In this document: piece by piece, positions 18,202-26,926 of the stretch
Layout of the letters: every line of letters begins with the position of its first letter
Position numbering within the stretch: position 1 is the stretch's first letter
Origin: Chloroflexota bacterium
Lineage (GTDB): Bacteria > Chloroflexota > Anaerolineae > Anaerolineales > Villigracilaceae
DNA length: 64,000 nucleotides
Reading direction: 5' to 3'
Assembly (NCBI GenBank): GCA_021795965.1
Contig: JAJYOU010000013.1
Coordinates: 1-64,000, forward strand
Program-made: the position numbers and the translations under genes
Notes under the pieces: model-generated
Databases searched by the model: none
What the model was told of the DNA's origin: nothing
Seen by the model: the letters and a program-made list of their open reading frames with translations, nothing else

Positions 18202-18677
18202 ATTTCCTCCGCATCAATCAGCGCCACACCCAGGCCGCGTACTTCGAGGGTGGGAATGCCCGCTTGTTTCACGATGAGCACGTTCTGCTCAAGGCAGGTT
18301 AACCGGCAGATATCTGCCACATCACCTTCGCCAACCAGGTTCAAACGATCGTAACCGCTTGCCTTAATTTGCTCAACATATTCCCTGACATCTTTGCGAA
18401 TCCGCCGGTACATTAAAAATTGTTGTTCCAGGTAGTCAATCGTCAGGCGGGTGCGCAGCGCCAGCCCTTCGGGTGTGATGAGGTAGCGCAGTTTGCGGCG
18501 CTCAGCCCGGGTAACTTTGACGTAGCCTTTTGCGATCAGGCGTTTTAAATGCCAGTTGACCGTGCCGACCGCCACACCAAGCTGGGATGCAAGAATTGCC
18601 TGGGTTACATCAGGCTGGTTCTCAATATTATCGAGCAGAGAAAGGTCGCGGGTTGTTTCGTAAGTAATTTCATCCAT
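18198..18677 (-). CDS. MarR/EPS-type winged-helix regulator of the polysaccharide operon
   Basis: A 159-residue protein whose first ~75 residues form a winged helix: DVTQAILASQLGVAVGTVNWHL is the helix-turn-helix and RRKLRYLITPEGLALR the wing, matching the EPS-associated MarR group. An amphipathic helix (residues ~80-105) follows, then a short C-terminal part with a GEGDVADIC stretch that resembles a truncated Rossmann turn. It is the first gene of the operon and overlaps the epimerase gene. Its promoter carries palindromes at and beside the -10 box, consistent with autoregulation. There is no Shine-Dalgarno; the predicted leader is only about 16 bases. Confidence 0.85.
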   Translation of the reverse strand: MDEITYETTRDLSLLDNIENQPDVTQAILASQLGVAVGTVNWHLKRLIAKGYVKVTRAERRKLRYLITPEGLALRTRLTIDYLEQQFLMYRRIRKDVREYVEQIKASGYDRLNLVGEGDVADICRLTCLEQNVLIVKQAGIPTLEVRGLGVALIDAEEI

Positions 18678-18683
18678 AGTCTA

Positions 18684-18721
18684 AAATTCAGCGGCTGAAA
18701 TTATATCATTGATATTCAATG
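18684..18721 (-). promoter_or_regulatory. Promoter and candidate operator of the polysaccharide operon
   Basis: A perfect TATAAT lies on the minus strand (18705-18700). It overlaps an imperfect palindrome at 18684-18702 (arms AAATTCAGC and GCTGAAATT around one G, 8 of 9 positions paired). A second, perfect inverted repeat CATTGA-TAT-TCAATG (18707-18721) covers the -10/-35 spacer. No good -35 hexamer is present, which suits an activated or tightly repressed promoter. The first gene product is a winged-helix protein, so autoregulation through these sites is the simple reading. Confidence 0.55.
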
Positions 18722-18766
18722 CCTGAATTTTGTCCATCGATTAATTCGCGCTATCGTCCATTTTTA

Positions 18767-18782
18767 CAGCAGCTGAAATTAT
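18767..18782. promoter_or_regulatory. Second copy of the operator half-sequence
   Basis: CAGCAGCTGAAATTAT repeats 15 of 16 bases of the sequence at 18689-18704 (CAGCGGCTGAAATTAT), 78 bases away in direct orientation. It overlaps the stop codon of the upstream histidine kinase gene. The spacing, near seven helical turns, would allow looping by one regulator. Confidence 0.4.
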
Positions 18783-20938
18783 TTATCCTGGGGGTAGACT
18801 GGTAGAATGTTTTCCAGGATTGATTTAATCACGCTCCTGAGCTCCGCCATCTTTAAGGGGCGGGGCAGGTTGATCCCCAGGGAGCTGGATTCAGGCGCCA
18901 GGTTCATTTCGGGGGCATCTTTTGCCGAGATAATAATGACGGGGATCTCGCCAAACTTTTCCAGACCCTGGAGCTTGATCAGCCAGTCCCAGCCGTTTGC
19001 ATCAGGCAGTTCCAAATCGAGCAGGATGGCGTCAATCGGGTTGGACTGTAAGAGGGTCAGCGCTTCCGCGCCGCTGCGGGCGCTGATCAGGTCGTAGGTC
19101 CCGCTGTTTATTCCTTCATGCTCGGCTCGCAGGGATTGCTTGACGAAACGGATCATGGCGGGATCCTGGTCGACCACCATGATATGGTGAATTTGCTGAC
19201 CGAGGGAATGGAGGGTATCCAGCAACAATTTGCGCGGAATGGGTTTGACCAGTTGGGCTTTTAGGTTGTTCACCAGGGTCTGTGAACGCGGCAAATGAAC
19301 CGTGATGAGGGGCAGGTCGTAGGGGAAAGCCTGGTTGGGCAGCTGCCCGGTTTCGGAGGCGACGATAATTGCGCGGGGGAATATTTTCCCGGTTTCAAGC
19401 TCAGCCTGTTTTAAGTCAGCCACCGGCTGGGTCAGGAATCCCTCCAGGGCATGTTCCAGCAAAAGGCGATCCTCGGGGCGCTCTGAAACCAAAAACACCA
19501 GCCGGTTGTCGCGCTGAACGAGCTGGTTCTTTTGCGGAGCTTCGGATTCCTTGAACCCGGCAGAGTCGAATGGCAGGCTGAAATAGAAACGTGTGCCAAT
19601 CCCGGGGGTGCTTTCGACCTCCATCGACCCGCCGTGCAGTTCGACAAAGTGTTTGCTGATGTATAAACCCAGCCCGCTGCCAGCCCTCCGGCGCCAGTTT
19701 TCATCTCCCACCTGGCGAAATTCGTCAAACACGCGGGGTAAATCTTCCTGAGCAATCCCAGTCCCACTGTCGATGACATTCACCAGCAAATGATCTTCCT
19801 GTTTTTCGATTTGGAGGGTCACGCTGCCCTGATCGGTAAAGCGTAAGCCGTTATTGAGCAAGTTGATCAAAACCTGGCGAATTCGAGTGGTATCGACATA
19901 GACCGGGGGCAGGTCAGGCGGGATGTGAATGATGAGGGCAATGCCTTTTTGTTCGAAAGCGCTTGAAAGCATATCCCTGACATCGGTCACGATTTGGTCC
20001 ATGCTGGCTTTTTCGCGGTAGAGGGACATCTGCCGGGCATCAATTTTGCCCATATCGAGGATATCGTTGATCAATCGCATCAGGTGCCGGCTGGAGGTGT
20101 ACACCTCTTGAATATCGTCGTACAAACCAACCGGCCAGCTATCCACAGGGGCATAGGTTTCAGGTGCATTCACCATCAAGTCACTGAACCCGATGATAAA
20201 GTTGAGCGGGCTGCGAAGTTCATGGCTGACCGCCAGCATAAAGCGATTTCGATTTTCGCGGGCATCCTCTGCCTGGGCGCGGGCAAAGGTCAGCATTTCA
20301 TTCATGCGCTCAAGCTGGTAATTGACCTGGTTGCGATCTTTGAGCATCCGGCTGATCTCTGCCCGGTGATTGCGGGTTTCTTCCAGCAGCCGGCGCACTT
20401 CCTTATAGTGAAACGAAGCGGCATCCAGGGCGGTCAGCAGGTTGCTGGAAAGGCTCCAGCCAAAAATCGCCACAAAAATACTGCTCAAGGAAATTGCCAG
20501 CGTCAAACCGTCCGGCAGACCGAGCCAGGTATCGATCAGAATTAATATGAGCGTTGTACTCAGGATCAGGACTGCAGTCCCGGGCAGGCCAATGGTGACA
20601 ACTGCCACGAGGGGAAGCGCCAGGATTAATAATAAAACCTCGGTCCACTGGTAAATAAAGTACGCCATGAGAATGGCGCCAAACAACCCAATCAGCCAGA
20701 AAACCTGTGATAACAAATAATGATGCTGGATCAAGCGAAGGGTAATCCCCACCAGGACCAGCATGTAAAGTGAAATGAACCAGAGACTGGGGCTGAAAGA
20801 CTGGGGATACCCGAGGGTGGCAATAATATGAAAAGTTAGATAGAGGAAAGCTATCGTCAGGACCAGGTTGCGGGATGTCGGCCGCATCAAATCCTGGAGC
20901 TCATTATCTTTTTTCACCAGATTTTTTAGCCAGAGCAT
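18779..20938 (-). CDS. Hybrid sensor histidine kinase with two receiver-like domains
   Basis: A 719-residue membrane kinase. About six hydrophobic segments lie between residues 25 and 165, followed by a helical linker (175-230). The HisKA domain has AVSHELRSPLNFIIGFSD (His239), and the ATPase domain has an N-box LLNNGLRFT, DSGTGI and GSGLGLYI. Residues ~480-590 look like a receiver that lost its phosphorylatable Asp (AIIVASE where LLDxxMP is expected) but kept a KPIP end. A second receiver (IMVVDQDP, ILLDLELPDANGWD) is nearly complete, but the conserved Lys of the K-P motif is Arg (LPRPL). Signal unknown. The partner gene ends two bases upstream, and the polysaccharide operon begins 101 bases downstream. 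Confidence 0.88.
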   Translation of the reverse strand: MLWLKNLVKKDNELQDLMRPTSRNLVLTIAFLYLTFHIIATLGYPQSFSPSLWFISLYMLVLVGITLRLIQHHYLLSQVFWLIGLFGAILMAYFIYQWTEVLLLILALPLVAVVTIGLPGTAVLILSTTLILILIDTWLGLPDGLTLAISLSSIFVAIFGWSLSSNLLTALDAASFHYKEVRRLLEETRNHRAEISRMLKDRNQVNYQLERMNEMLTFARAQAEDARENRNRFMLAVSHELRSPLNFIIGFSDLMVNAPETYAPVDSWPVGLYDDIQEVYTSSRHLMRLINDILDMGKIDARQMSLYREKASMDQIVTDVRDMLSSAFEQKGIALIIHIPPDLPPVYVDTTRIRQVLINLLNNGLRFTDQGSVTLQIEKQEDHLLVNVIDSGTGIAQEDLPRVFDEFRQVGDENWRRRAGSGLGLYISKHFVELHGGSMEVESTPGIGTRFYFSLPFDSAGFKESEAPQKNQLVQRDNRLVFLVSERPEDRLLLEHALEGFLTQPVADLKQAELETGKIFPRAIIVASETGQLPNQAFPYDLPLITVHLPRSQTLVNNLKAQLVKPIPRKLLLDTLHSLGQQIHHIMVVDQDPAMIRFVKQSLRAEHEGINSGTYDLISARSGAEALTLLQSNPIDAILLDLELPDANGWDWLIKLQGLEKFGEIPVIIISAKDAPEMNLAPESSSLGINLPRPLKMAELRSVIKSILENILPVYPQDK

Positions 20939-20940
20939 AT

Positions 20941-22140
20941 TTAATCCCGGATCAGCCCAAATTGATGGAGGGCTTTCAAAAGATCTTTTTGGATGACGGG
21001 CTTTTTAATAAATTCCACTGCCCCCAGGGATTGAGCCAATTCCGGTTCACCCCAGGCGGAACAGACAATGATGGGGATATCCTTCGTGCCGGGGTCAAGC
21101 TTGAGAGCCTGAAGTATCTCCCAGCCGTCGATATGCGGCATCATCACGTCCAGCAGGATTAGGGCTGGCTGCAGCTGCCGGGCAGTCGCCAGGGCAAGCG
21201 CCGGGTCATTCAAGCCGGTAATCTCGAGTGATTTGCCGCTCAGATAGCGCTGAAACATTTTGATGGTGGCGGGTTGATCATCCACCATGAGCACAATTTT
21301 GGGCTTTGCCGATTCCAAAAAGAGCCAAATTTCGGCAGAACCGGATTGTGTGGCGGGCGGATAATCACAAACGAGCCGGGCGGAAAGCTCTGCGCTCATC
21401 TTTTGAATAAATTCCAGGGTATCCTGTTCTTCAGCCCTGGTGCTGGAACTGAGTTCATCGGTTTCGAAGCGCAGCCCCAGCCCGATCTCCTGATCGACTT
21501 TGGCTAGCATTGTGATTTCAGAGGAGGCAGAAATGTGAAGAACATAATTAAGCAAGCTTAACAGGACCTGTCTTAATCCAACCCTGTCGGCGTAGACGTC
21601 CACGGGGGAATCCGGCAGGTTGATGATTAATTGCATTTTTTCACTTTCCATCCGACGGGAGATCAGGTTCCGGACGCCTTCAACCACTTCCTGTAAAACC
21701 AGGTGCTCGGGATGGTGCACGAAGTCCTGCTGATCTGCTTCAGTCTGGTCATTAAGTTCATTATCTCCAGCCGGTGCAAAATAAATATTCCAGATGCGCG
21801 TACTGAGAGCCAGGAGGGAGCGGCTGTGATCCCTCCTGAACTGGCGGTCGCCAATAAAGAGCGATTTGGCGATCTCTGCCGGATCGAGGCATTCGATATA
21901 TCTTTTACTCAGGATAAGATAGGGCCGCCATTCCGGAGATTGCCACAACTCAAGCGACCCTTCGGGGCGAAGGTTTTCAATTTCATTCAAGATCAACTGG
22001 CGGATTGCATCTGCCCGGTGGATCCTGGGATCGGTTGGGATTTGAAATTTTGCAGCCAGGGGATGATTTTCAATGGCAGCTTTGTCGTACATTCTTGAGA
22101 TTAAATCGCGGAAGAGGTTGGTAAAAGTTTGTTGGTCCAT
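20941..22140 (-). CDS. Degenerate kinase core fused to a response-regulator receiver
   Basis: The 399-residue protein has no membrane segment. Residues ~20-125 are an unrecognised helical domain. Residues ~145-280 resemble a histidine-kinase ATPase half (YADRVGLRQVLLSLLNYVL aligns with the N-box of the neighbouring kinase), but the second N-box Asn and the G-boxes are missing and no HisKA His is evident. The C-terminal receiver (about 285-399) is intact: MVDDQP, LLDVMMPHIDGWE and FIKKP. It probably receives phosphate from the hybrid kinase encoded two bases downstream; there is no DNA-binding domain. No Shine-Dalgarno precedes the ATG, which follows a tandem 11-base repeat. Confidence 0.75.
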   Translation of the reverse strand: MDQQTFTNLFRDLISRMYDKAAIENHPLAAKFQIPTDPRIHRADAIRQLILNEIENLRPEGSLELWQSPEWRPYLILSKRYIECLDPAEIAKSLFIGDRQFRRDHSRSLLALSTRIWNIYFAPAGDNELNDQTEADQQDFVHHPEHLVLQEVVEGVRNLISRRMESEKMQLIINLPDSPVDVYADRVGLRQVLLSLLNYVLHISASSEITMLAKVDQEIGLGLRFETDELSSSTRAEEQDTLEFIQKMSAELSARLVCDYPPATQSGSAEIWLFLESAKPKIVLMVDDQPATIKMFQRYLSGKSLEITGLNDPALALATARQLQPALILLDVMMPHIDGWEILQALKLDPGTKDIPIIVCSAWGEPELAQSLGAVEFIKKPVIQKDLLKALHQFGLIRD

Positions 22141-22145
22141 GTCCA

Positions 22146-22167
22146 GCGCTTGTCCGGCGCTTGTCCG
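22146..22167. repeat. Two perfect tandem 11-base repeats before a start codon
   Basis: GCGCTTGTCCG occurs twice without gap (22146-22156, 22157-22167), just upstream of the start codon of the kinase-receiver gene (ATG at 22140 on the minus strand). An 11-base period places both copies on the same helix face. It occupies the place where a ribosome site would be expected. Confidence 0.6.
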
Positions 22168-22398
22168 TAAAGCCGTTGAGATGAGAGCTTAAGATCAATA
22201 CACTTATTGTAATCGGCAATTTTTGTAAAGTGGAGGATTGTCAGGTTCCACCCGGCAATCCTGTAGGTTACGTTACCATTTTACTTAATCTTGATGAGGA
22301 AGACATAAAAATCGTAGCATATTATAATGATTGGGAAACCACCCTATAATTTTCAGTCATTATCCAGGTGGGCTGTGCGTGATTAAGGAGTAACCCGA

Positions 22399-23721
22399 AT
22401 GTCTTCCCAGCATAAACTATGGAGTCTGGTCGTCATCGCCGGACTTTTCTTTTCTGCCTGCAGTATGCCGGCAAGGTTTAAACCCAAAAACACTGCAACC
22501 ACGCCGGATGGAAACCCCTCACTGAATGGTACCCCTGGCAAAAAACACACAAAAATCGAGGTGTTTTCGTGGTGGGTTGGCGGCGGTGAAGCAGCCGGAT
22601 TAAATGCCATGATCAAGGTTTTCAAGGCAGAGTATCCCGATATCGATTTTGAGAATGCCGCGGTTGCCGGGGGAGCAGGCACGAATGCCCGCGCAGTTTT
22701 AGCCTCCAGGTTGCAGGCGGGGGATCCACCAGATTCCTGGCAGGGGCATGCCGGGCAGGAATTAATTGGAACCTATGTCAAGGCAAACCAGCTCGAATCG
22801 TTGAATTTCCTTTACGCGCAGGAAAAATGGCTGGATGTGATGCCAAAGGCTCTCATTCCACTCATCTCCAAGGATGGACAGATTTATTCCGTCCCGGTCA
22901 ACATCCACCGGGCAAATGTGCTCTGGTATAACCCGAAAATTTTGGCAGCCAATCATCTGACCGTCCCCACCACCCTGGATGAATTTTTGGCTGACCTGGA
23001 AGTATTAAAAAGTACAAACACAATTCCGCTTGCACTGGGCGAACAATGGACCGCCATGCACCTCTTTGAAACCGTTCTGCTGGCGACTTTGGGTCCCGAA
23101 ACATACAGCGGACTATGGACAGGAAAAGCCGATTGGAGCAGCCCCGAGGTTCGGAAAGCGCTCGAGAATTACCAGCGCGTGCTTCAATACACCAACAGCG
23201 ATTCTTCAACGCTTTCGTGGCAGGATGCCGCCCAGCTGGTGGTAGACGGGGACGCCGCGTTTTACATCATGGGAGATTGGACCGAGGCGTACTACAAGGA
23301 ACTCGGCAAAAAACCACACGCGGATTACGGTTGGGCGGCTGTTCCGGGAACGAAAGGGGTCTTTCAATTTTTATCGGATTCTTTCGTGCTGCCGGTGGGT
23401 GCGCCAAACCGTGAGGGAGCCATTGACTGGTTGAAACTGGCCGGGTCAAAGGAAGGGCAGGATGCATTTAATCCTGTCAAAGGGTCCATTCCAGTCCGCA
23501 GCGACACAAACCGTTCGCTTTACGATGAATATCTCCAGTCTGCCATGGACGATTGGGCGAAAGACATCCTGGTGGGGTCGCTCTACCACGGGGTGGTTGC
23601 CAACGATTCCTGGAAAACGGAAATCAATACCGACCTGGGCATTTTCCTGGGAGACCGGGATATAGACCGGTTTCAGGCTGCACTGGTGGCAGCCTGTAAA
23701 AGTGTGGGCACATGTTCGTAA
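22399..23721 (+). CDS. Sugar ABC transporter substrate-binding lipoprotein
   Basis: The 440-residue product has a lipoprotein signal with lipobox FFSAC (Cys near residue 21), then a family-1 solute-binding fold: KIEVFSWWVGGGEAAGLNAM, YPDIDFENAAVAGGAG, DPPDSWQGHAGQEL, SVPVNIHRANVLWYNPKI and a late GSIPVRSDTN. This is the CUT1 pattern for oligosaccharide or sugar uptake. AAGGAG sits a few bases ahead of the ATG. Two permease genes follow on the same strand. The sugar is not predictable; closest in style are glucose/mannose-type binding proteins. Confidence 0.92.
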   Translation: MSSQHKLWSLVVIAGLFFSACSMPARFKPKNTATTPDGNPSLNGTPGKKHTKIEVFSWWVGGGEAAGLNAMIKVFKAEYPDIDFENAAVAGGAGTNARAVLASRLQAGDPPDSWQGHAGQELIGTYVKANQLESLNFLYAQEKWLDVMPKALIPLISKDGQIYSVPVNIHRANVLWYNPKILAANHLTVPTTLDEFLADLEVLKSTNTIPLALGEQWTAMHLFETVLLATLGPETYSGLWTGKADWSSPEVRKALENYQRVLQYTNSDSSTLSWQDAAQLVVDGDAAFYIMGDWTEAYYKELGKKPHADYGWAAVPGTKGVFQFLSDSFVLPVGAPNREGAIDWLKLAGSKEGQDAFNPVKGSIPVRSDTNRSLYDEYLQSAMDDWAKDILVGSLYHGVVANDSWKTEINTDLGIFLGDRDIDRFQAALVAACKSVGTCS

Positions 23722-23803
23722 GAATCCCGCAGACTCTCGTTTTTCCTGTTTTTCCCGGGGAAGCTTTAATTTCTGATTCCTGTCAACCGATTGGGACGAG
23801 GCG

Positions 23804-24697
23804 ATGCCGAAACTGAAAAATGCGGACGATTACCTTGCGATTGCCCTGATCACGCCGTCGATCCTGGCGGTGGGGGTATTTGTTTATGGTTTTATCGCCT
23901 GGACGCTGCGAGTCTCGGTCAGCCGCTGGACAGGACTCCTGCCGGATTTCAGCCTGGTGGGGTTGAGAAATTACTGGGAGCTTTACTTTGATCCGCGTTT
24001 TCAAATTGATGCCCGCAACCTTGCGATTTTCACCTTTGTTTTTGTCGGCGGAGCACTGTTGCTCGGGTTCGTGATGGCGGTCCTGGTGGATCAAAACCTG
24101 CCCGGGGAAAACTTTTTTAGAAGCCTTTTCCTGTTCCCGATGGCGATTTCTTATATTGTGACCGGGGTGGTCTGGCGCTGGTTGATGAACCCGGCTGAAG
24201 GCACACGGATCAGCGGGTTGAACCAGATTTTTGAGTCCATGGGATTGAACTTTTTGATCAGCCGCTGGCATACCGCACCAGTCTGGGGAATCGCTGCGAT
24301 CGCTCTGGCAGCCATCTGGCAGATGTCAGGGTTTACCATGGCACTCTTCCTGGGCGGACTGCGCAGTATTTCAGACGATGTACGCGAGGCAGCCAGGGTG
24401 GACGGCGCTTCAGAATGGCAGTTATATCGATACATCATCATCCCGCTGCTTAATCCGGTCACGCTGAGTGTGGTCATCATCTTGGGTCACATTTCGTTAA
24501 AAGTGTTTGACCTGATCGTTTCACTGGCAGGCAAACAGCTCGCACTGGATGTGCCCGCCATTTATATGTGGCAGGCCACTTTCGATGGTTATTTCTTCGG
24601 ACGGGGCGCCGCAATATCCATCCTGATGCTGTTGATTATTTCCCTCCTGATCATTCCTTACATTTATTTCAACCTAAAACATGAGGCGGATCTATGA
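23804..24697 (+). CDS. Sugar ABC transporter permease, MalF type
   Basis: A 297-residue inner-membrane protein with six likely helices and the EAA loop EAARVDGASEWQLYRYIIIP, which contacts the ATPase. It belongs to the CUT1 permease family (UgpA/MalF-like). The start is 82 bases after the binding-protein gene, and the stop overlaps the next permease ATG by four bases. No ATPase gene is adjacent; in many bacteria one shared MsmK-type ATPase serves several such importers. Confidence 0.93.
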   Translation: MPKLKNADDYLAIALITPSILAVGVFVYGFIAWTLRVSVSRWTGLLPDFSLVGLRNYWELYFDPRFQIDARNLAIFTFVFVGGALLLGFVMAVLVDQNLPGENFFRSLFLFPMAISYIVTGVVWRWLMNPAEGTRISGLNQIFESMGLNFLISRWHTAPVWGIAAIALAAIWQMSGFTMALFLGGLRSISDDVREAARVDGASEWQLYRYIIIPLLNPVTLSVVIILGHISLKVFDLIVSLAGKQLALDVPAIYMWQATFDGYFFGRGAAISILMLLIISLLIIPYIYFNLKHEADL

Positions 24698-25536
24698 CCC
24701 AGTCCTCAGATTACCCGAGAAACCGGCACTGGCAGCGGCTTCTCCTCTATTTTCCCCTGATGCTGCTTTCAATATTTTACCTTGTGCCGATCTACGTCAT
24801 CCTGGTGACTGGTTTTAAGGGGTTCGATGAAATCAACCTGCGGACGATGTGGAATTTACCTGCCCGGCTGAGTTTCGATAACTACCTGTCTGCATTCAAT
24901 TTGCTGACACCCTATATCTGGAACAGCCTGAATATGGTTGTTCCAGCGACGGTTGCATCCGCATTGATCGGTTCAATTAACGGTTTTGTGCTCGCCCGCT
25001 GGAAGTTTCGCGGCGCGAACCTGATCTTTCCCCTGATCCTGTTCGGCATGTTCATTCCGTATCAAAGCATTTTTATCCCGCTGGTCCAGTTTATGCGCAT
25101 GATCGGCATTTACGGGGGCTTGCCCGGGCTGGTGCTGACGCATGTCATTTACGGGATTCCCATCACCACCCTGATTTTTAGAAATCATTATTCAACCATC
25201 CCGCAGGAAATCATCGAAGCCGCGCGCATCGATGGAGCCGGGCTGCTCAACACCTACCGCTATATCCTGCTCCCGCTATCCATGCCGGCATTCGTGGTGG
25301 CTTTGATCTGGCAGTTTACTGCAACCTGGAACGATTTTTTGTTTGCCGTGGTTCTGACCCGGCCAGAGTTCTGGCCAATTACGGTTGCGCTGAATAACAT
25401 GGCAGGCAGCCAGATTGTCGCCTGGAATATCCAGATGGCGGGTGCGCTCCTGGCGGCGCTGCCCACCATAGTGGTTTATGTATTTCTAGGCAGGTATTTT
25501 ATTCACGGTTTGATGGCGGGTGCATTGAGAGAGTAG
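24694..25536 (+). CDS. Sugar ABC transporter permease, MalG type
   Basis: The 280-residue protein has six hydrophobic helices and the EAA loop EAARIDGAGLLNTYRYILLP, the mark of the second CUT1 permease. The ATG at 24694 overlaps the stop of the first permease gene as ATGA, so both subunits are made together as a heterodimeric channel. The C-terminus FLGRYFIHGLMAGALRE is the usual MalG-type ending. The gene is the last of the importer operon; no clear terminator follows. Confidence 0.93.
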   Translation: MTQSSDYPRNRHWQRLLLYFPLMLLSIFYLVPIYVILVTGFKGFDEINLRTMWNLPARLSFDNYLSAFNLLTPYIWNSLNMVVPATVASALIGSINGFVLARWKFRGANLIFPLILFGMFIPYQSIFIPLVQFMRMIGIYGGLPGLVLTHVIYGIPITTLIFRNHYSTIPQEIIEAARIDGAGLLNTYRYILLPLSMPAFVVALIWQFTATWNDFLFAVVLTRPEFWPITVALNNMAGSQIVAWNIQMAGALLAALPTIVVYVFLGRYFIHGLMAGALRE

Positions 25537-25579
25537 GGGAGACGCGCGGTTTGGTCTGCGAAACTGGCTGAAAATCGGC

Positions 25580-25840
25580 TCACCCCTCTTCTTCAGACCT
25601 GGAGACGATCAGCTTTTGTTTACCGGCATGGGATAAATGCTTGATTGCCAATTCGCGTTTCATGGCGCAAGTCCGGTCGGGTTGCTCTTCGACATAAGCC
25701 AATTCGACCGGACGGTGCATGCGGGTATAACGTGAGCCGGTGCCGATATTGTGCTGTTTTAGCCGCCGGGCTGGGTCAGTCGTCCAGCCGGTGTAATATG
25801 ACCCATCTGAACACTTGAGAATATAACAATAAAAAGGCAT
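25580..25840 (-). CDS. GIY-YIG domain protein (YhbQ/UPF0213-like)
   Basis: This 86-residue protein is a stand-alone GIY-YIG nuclease domain: FYCYILKCSDGSYYTGWTTD supplies the two Tyr motifs, DPARRLKQHN the catalytic Arg, and Glu follows in AYVEEQ. Small members of this type are common in bacteria and lack a DNA-targeting domain; their role is uncertain, possibly DNA repair. It is convergent with the importer operon and encoded just downstream of the TyrA-like gene. Confidence 0.88.
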   Translation of the reverse strand: MPFYCYILKCSDGSYYTGWTTDPARRLKQHNIGTGSRYTRMHRPVELAYVEEQPDRTCAMKRELAIKHLSHAGKQKLIVSRSEEEG

Positions 25841-25880
25841 GATGTTTTCGGCTGCGAGCGTGGTTGCGTGGAATTATCGG

Positions 25881-26855
25881 CTAATTCTTGTTCCTGACAC
25901 CCAAAAGCAGCCGTTTGAAGAAGCTTCCACTGGAAGGAATTTCAGATTTTTTCTGCGGGTTGTCCCATTCAGCCCTGGATCGTTCGTTTTGCCAATTCTC
26001 CCGGTCTGAAAGTGCCAGTTGAAGGCGTTTCTCGAGATCCTTCTGGTCACCATTTTCAATTGAAGCGCGGATGTGGACGAGAGCGCCGATGACATTATTC
26101 AAGACCGCGACAGCTCCCTGCGGGTTGGTGAGCAGGGTTTGCGCCAGGGATTCAAGCGTATCTTTGCCGAGGGCGGTGGTTGCCTGGCTGTAGGGAATGC
26201 TGGCAAAGCGGCGTGTTTCCCGCCATCCGGGCTGCCCAACGGTTGCATTGAGCAAGGCTGCCGAGACGATTTGCGGCAGGATATGTGCGGTCAATTCAAT
26301 CCCGTCTGCTTCGAAGGGGTCCAGAAAAATGGGGTGAGCTCCCAAAAGATCCACCAGGTCGCTTGCCAATTCGAGCGCCTGGGAGGATGAAGACCCGTGA
26401 GATGCAATCCCAATGGTCGCATCTTTAAACAAATCGGCGTTGGCTGCTTCAATGCCATGCCCGGCCTGGCTCAGTAAGGCGGGGTTGATGGAAGGTACCA
26501 GCCCGATATGATGCCTGCCTGCCGGTATGTGCTCTTCAAACCACTTTTGTGTGGTTACCTTCTGGTAGGAAAAATTGATGATGACACAATTTTCACGCAG
26601 GTCGGGACCAATATTTTTCAGGACTTCTTCCACCTGGTCGTAAGGAATGCAGAGAAGGACGAGATCCGTGTTTTCGACCGCCGAATGAAGGTTGAATTTA
26701 ACTGCATCTACCGCCCCCATTTTCTTGGATTCATTCTGGGTTACCAACTCCTGGTCATAGCCAACGCGGTTGATTTTTTCAGGATACTTTGCAAGAGCAA
26801 GACCAATCGAGGTCCCAATTTGCCCGAGACCAATAATGGAAATTTGTGTGGTCAT
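25881..26855 (-). CDS. Prephenate dehydrogenase-like (TyrA family) oxidoreductase
   Basis: A 324-residue protein with an N-terminal Rossmann fold (SIIGLGQIGTSIGLALAKYP), LLCIPYDQVEEVL and NFSYQKVTTQKWF, followed by a helical C-terminal domain. The pattern fits TyrA/prephenate dehydrogenase-like proteins, which oxidatively decarboxylate prephenate in tyrosine synthesis. The His of the usual catalytic S-x-H region is not obvious, and the C-terminal 50 residues are charged with Trp residues, so another 2-hydroxyacid-like substrate is possible. AAGGAG precedes the ATG, and a TATAAT lies 43 bases upstream. Confidence 0.72.
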   Translation of the reverse strand: MTTQISIIGLGQIGTSIGLALAKYPEKINRVGYDQELVTQNESKKMGAVDAVKFNLHSAVENTDLVLLCIPYDQVEEVLKNIGPDLRENCVIINFSYQKVTTQKWFEEHIPAGRHHIGLVPSINPALLSQAGHGIEAANADLFKDATIGIASHGSSSSQALELASDLVDLLGAHPIFLDPFEADGIELTAHILPQIVSAALLNATVGQPGWRETRRFASIPYSQATTALGKDTLESLAQTLLTNPQGAVAVLNNVIGALVHIRASIENGDQKDLEKRLQLALSDRENWQNERSRAEWDNPQKKSEIPSSGSFFKRLLLGVRNKN

Positions 26856-26897
26856 TATTTTCTCCTTTTTTTACATTAATTTGCATGTACAGCGCTC

Positions 26898-26903
26898 ATT
26901 ATA
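26898..26903 (-). promoter_or_regulatory. -10 box for the TyrA-like gene
   Basis: A perfect TATAAT on the minus strand, 43 bases before the ATG at 26855. The -35 position is poor. The predicted leader of about 36 bases contains the AAGGAG ribosome site. Confidence 0.4.
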
Positions 26904-26926
26904 ACGTAGTGGAATGATAGAATCGA

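Noticed and set aside
22399-25536. Missing ATPase as evidence of a broken importer
   Set aside because: CUT1 importers without a linked ATPase are common; a shared ATPase is the usual explanation.
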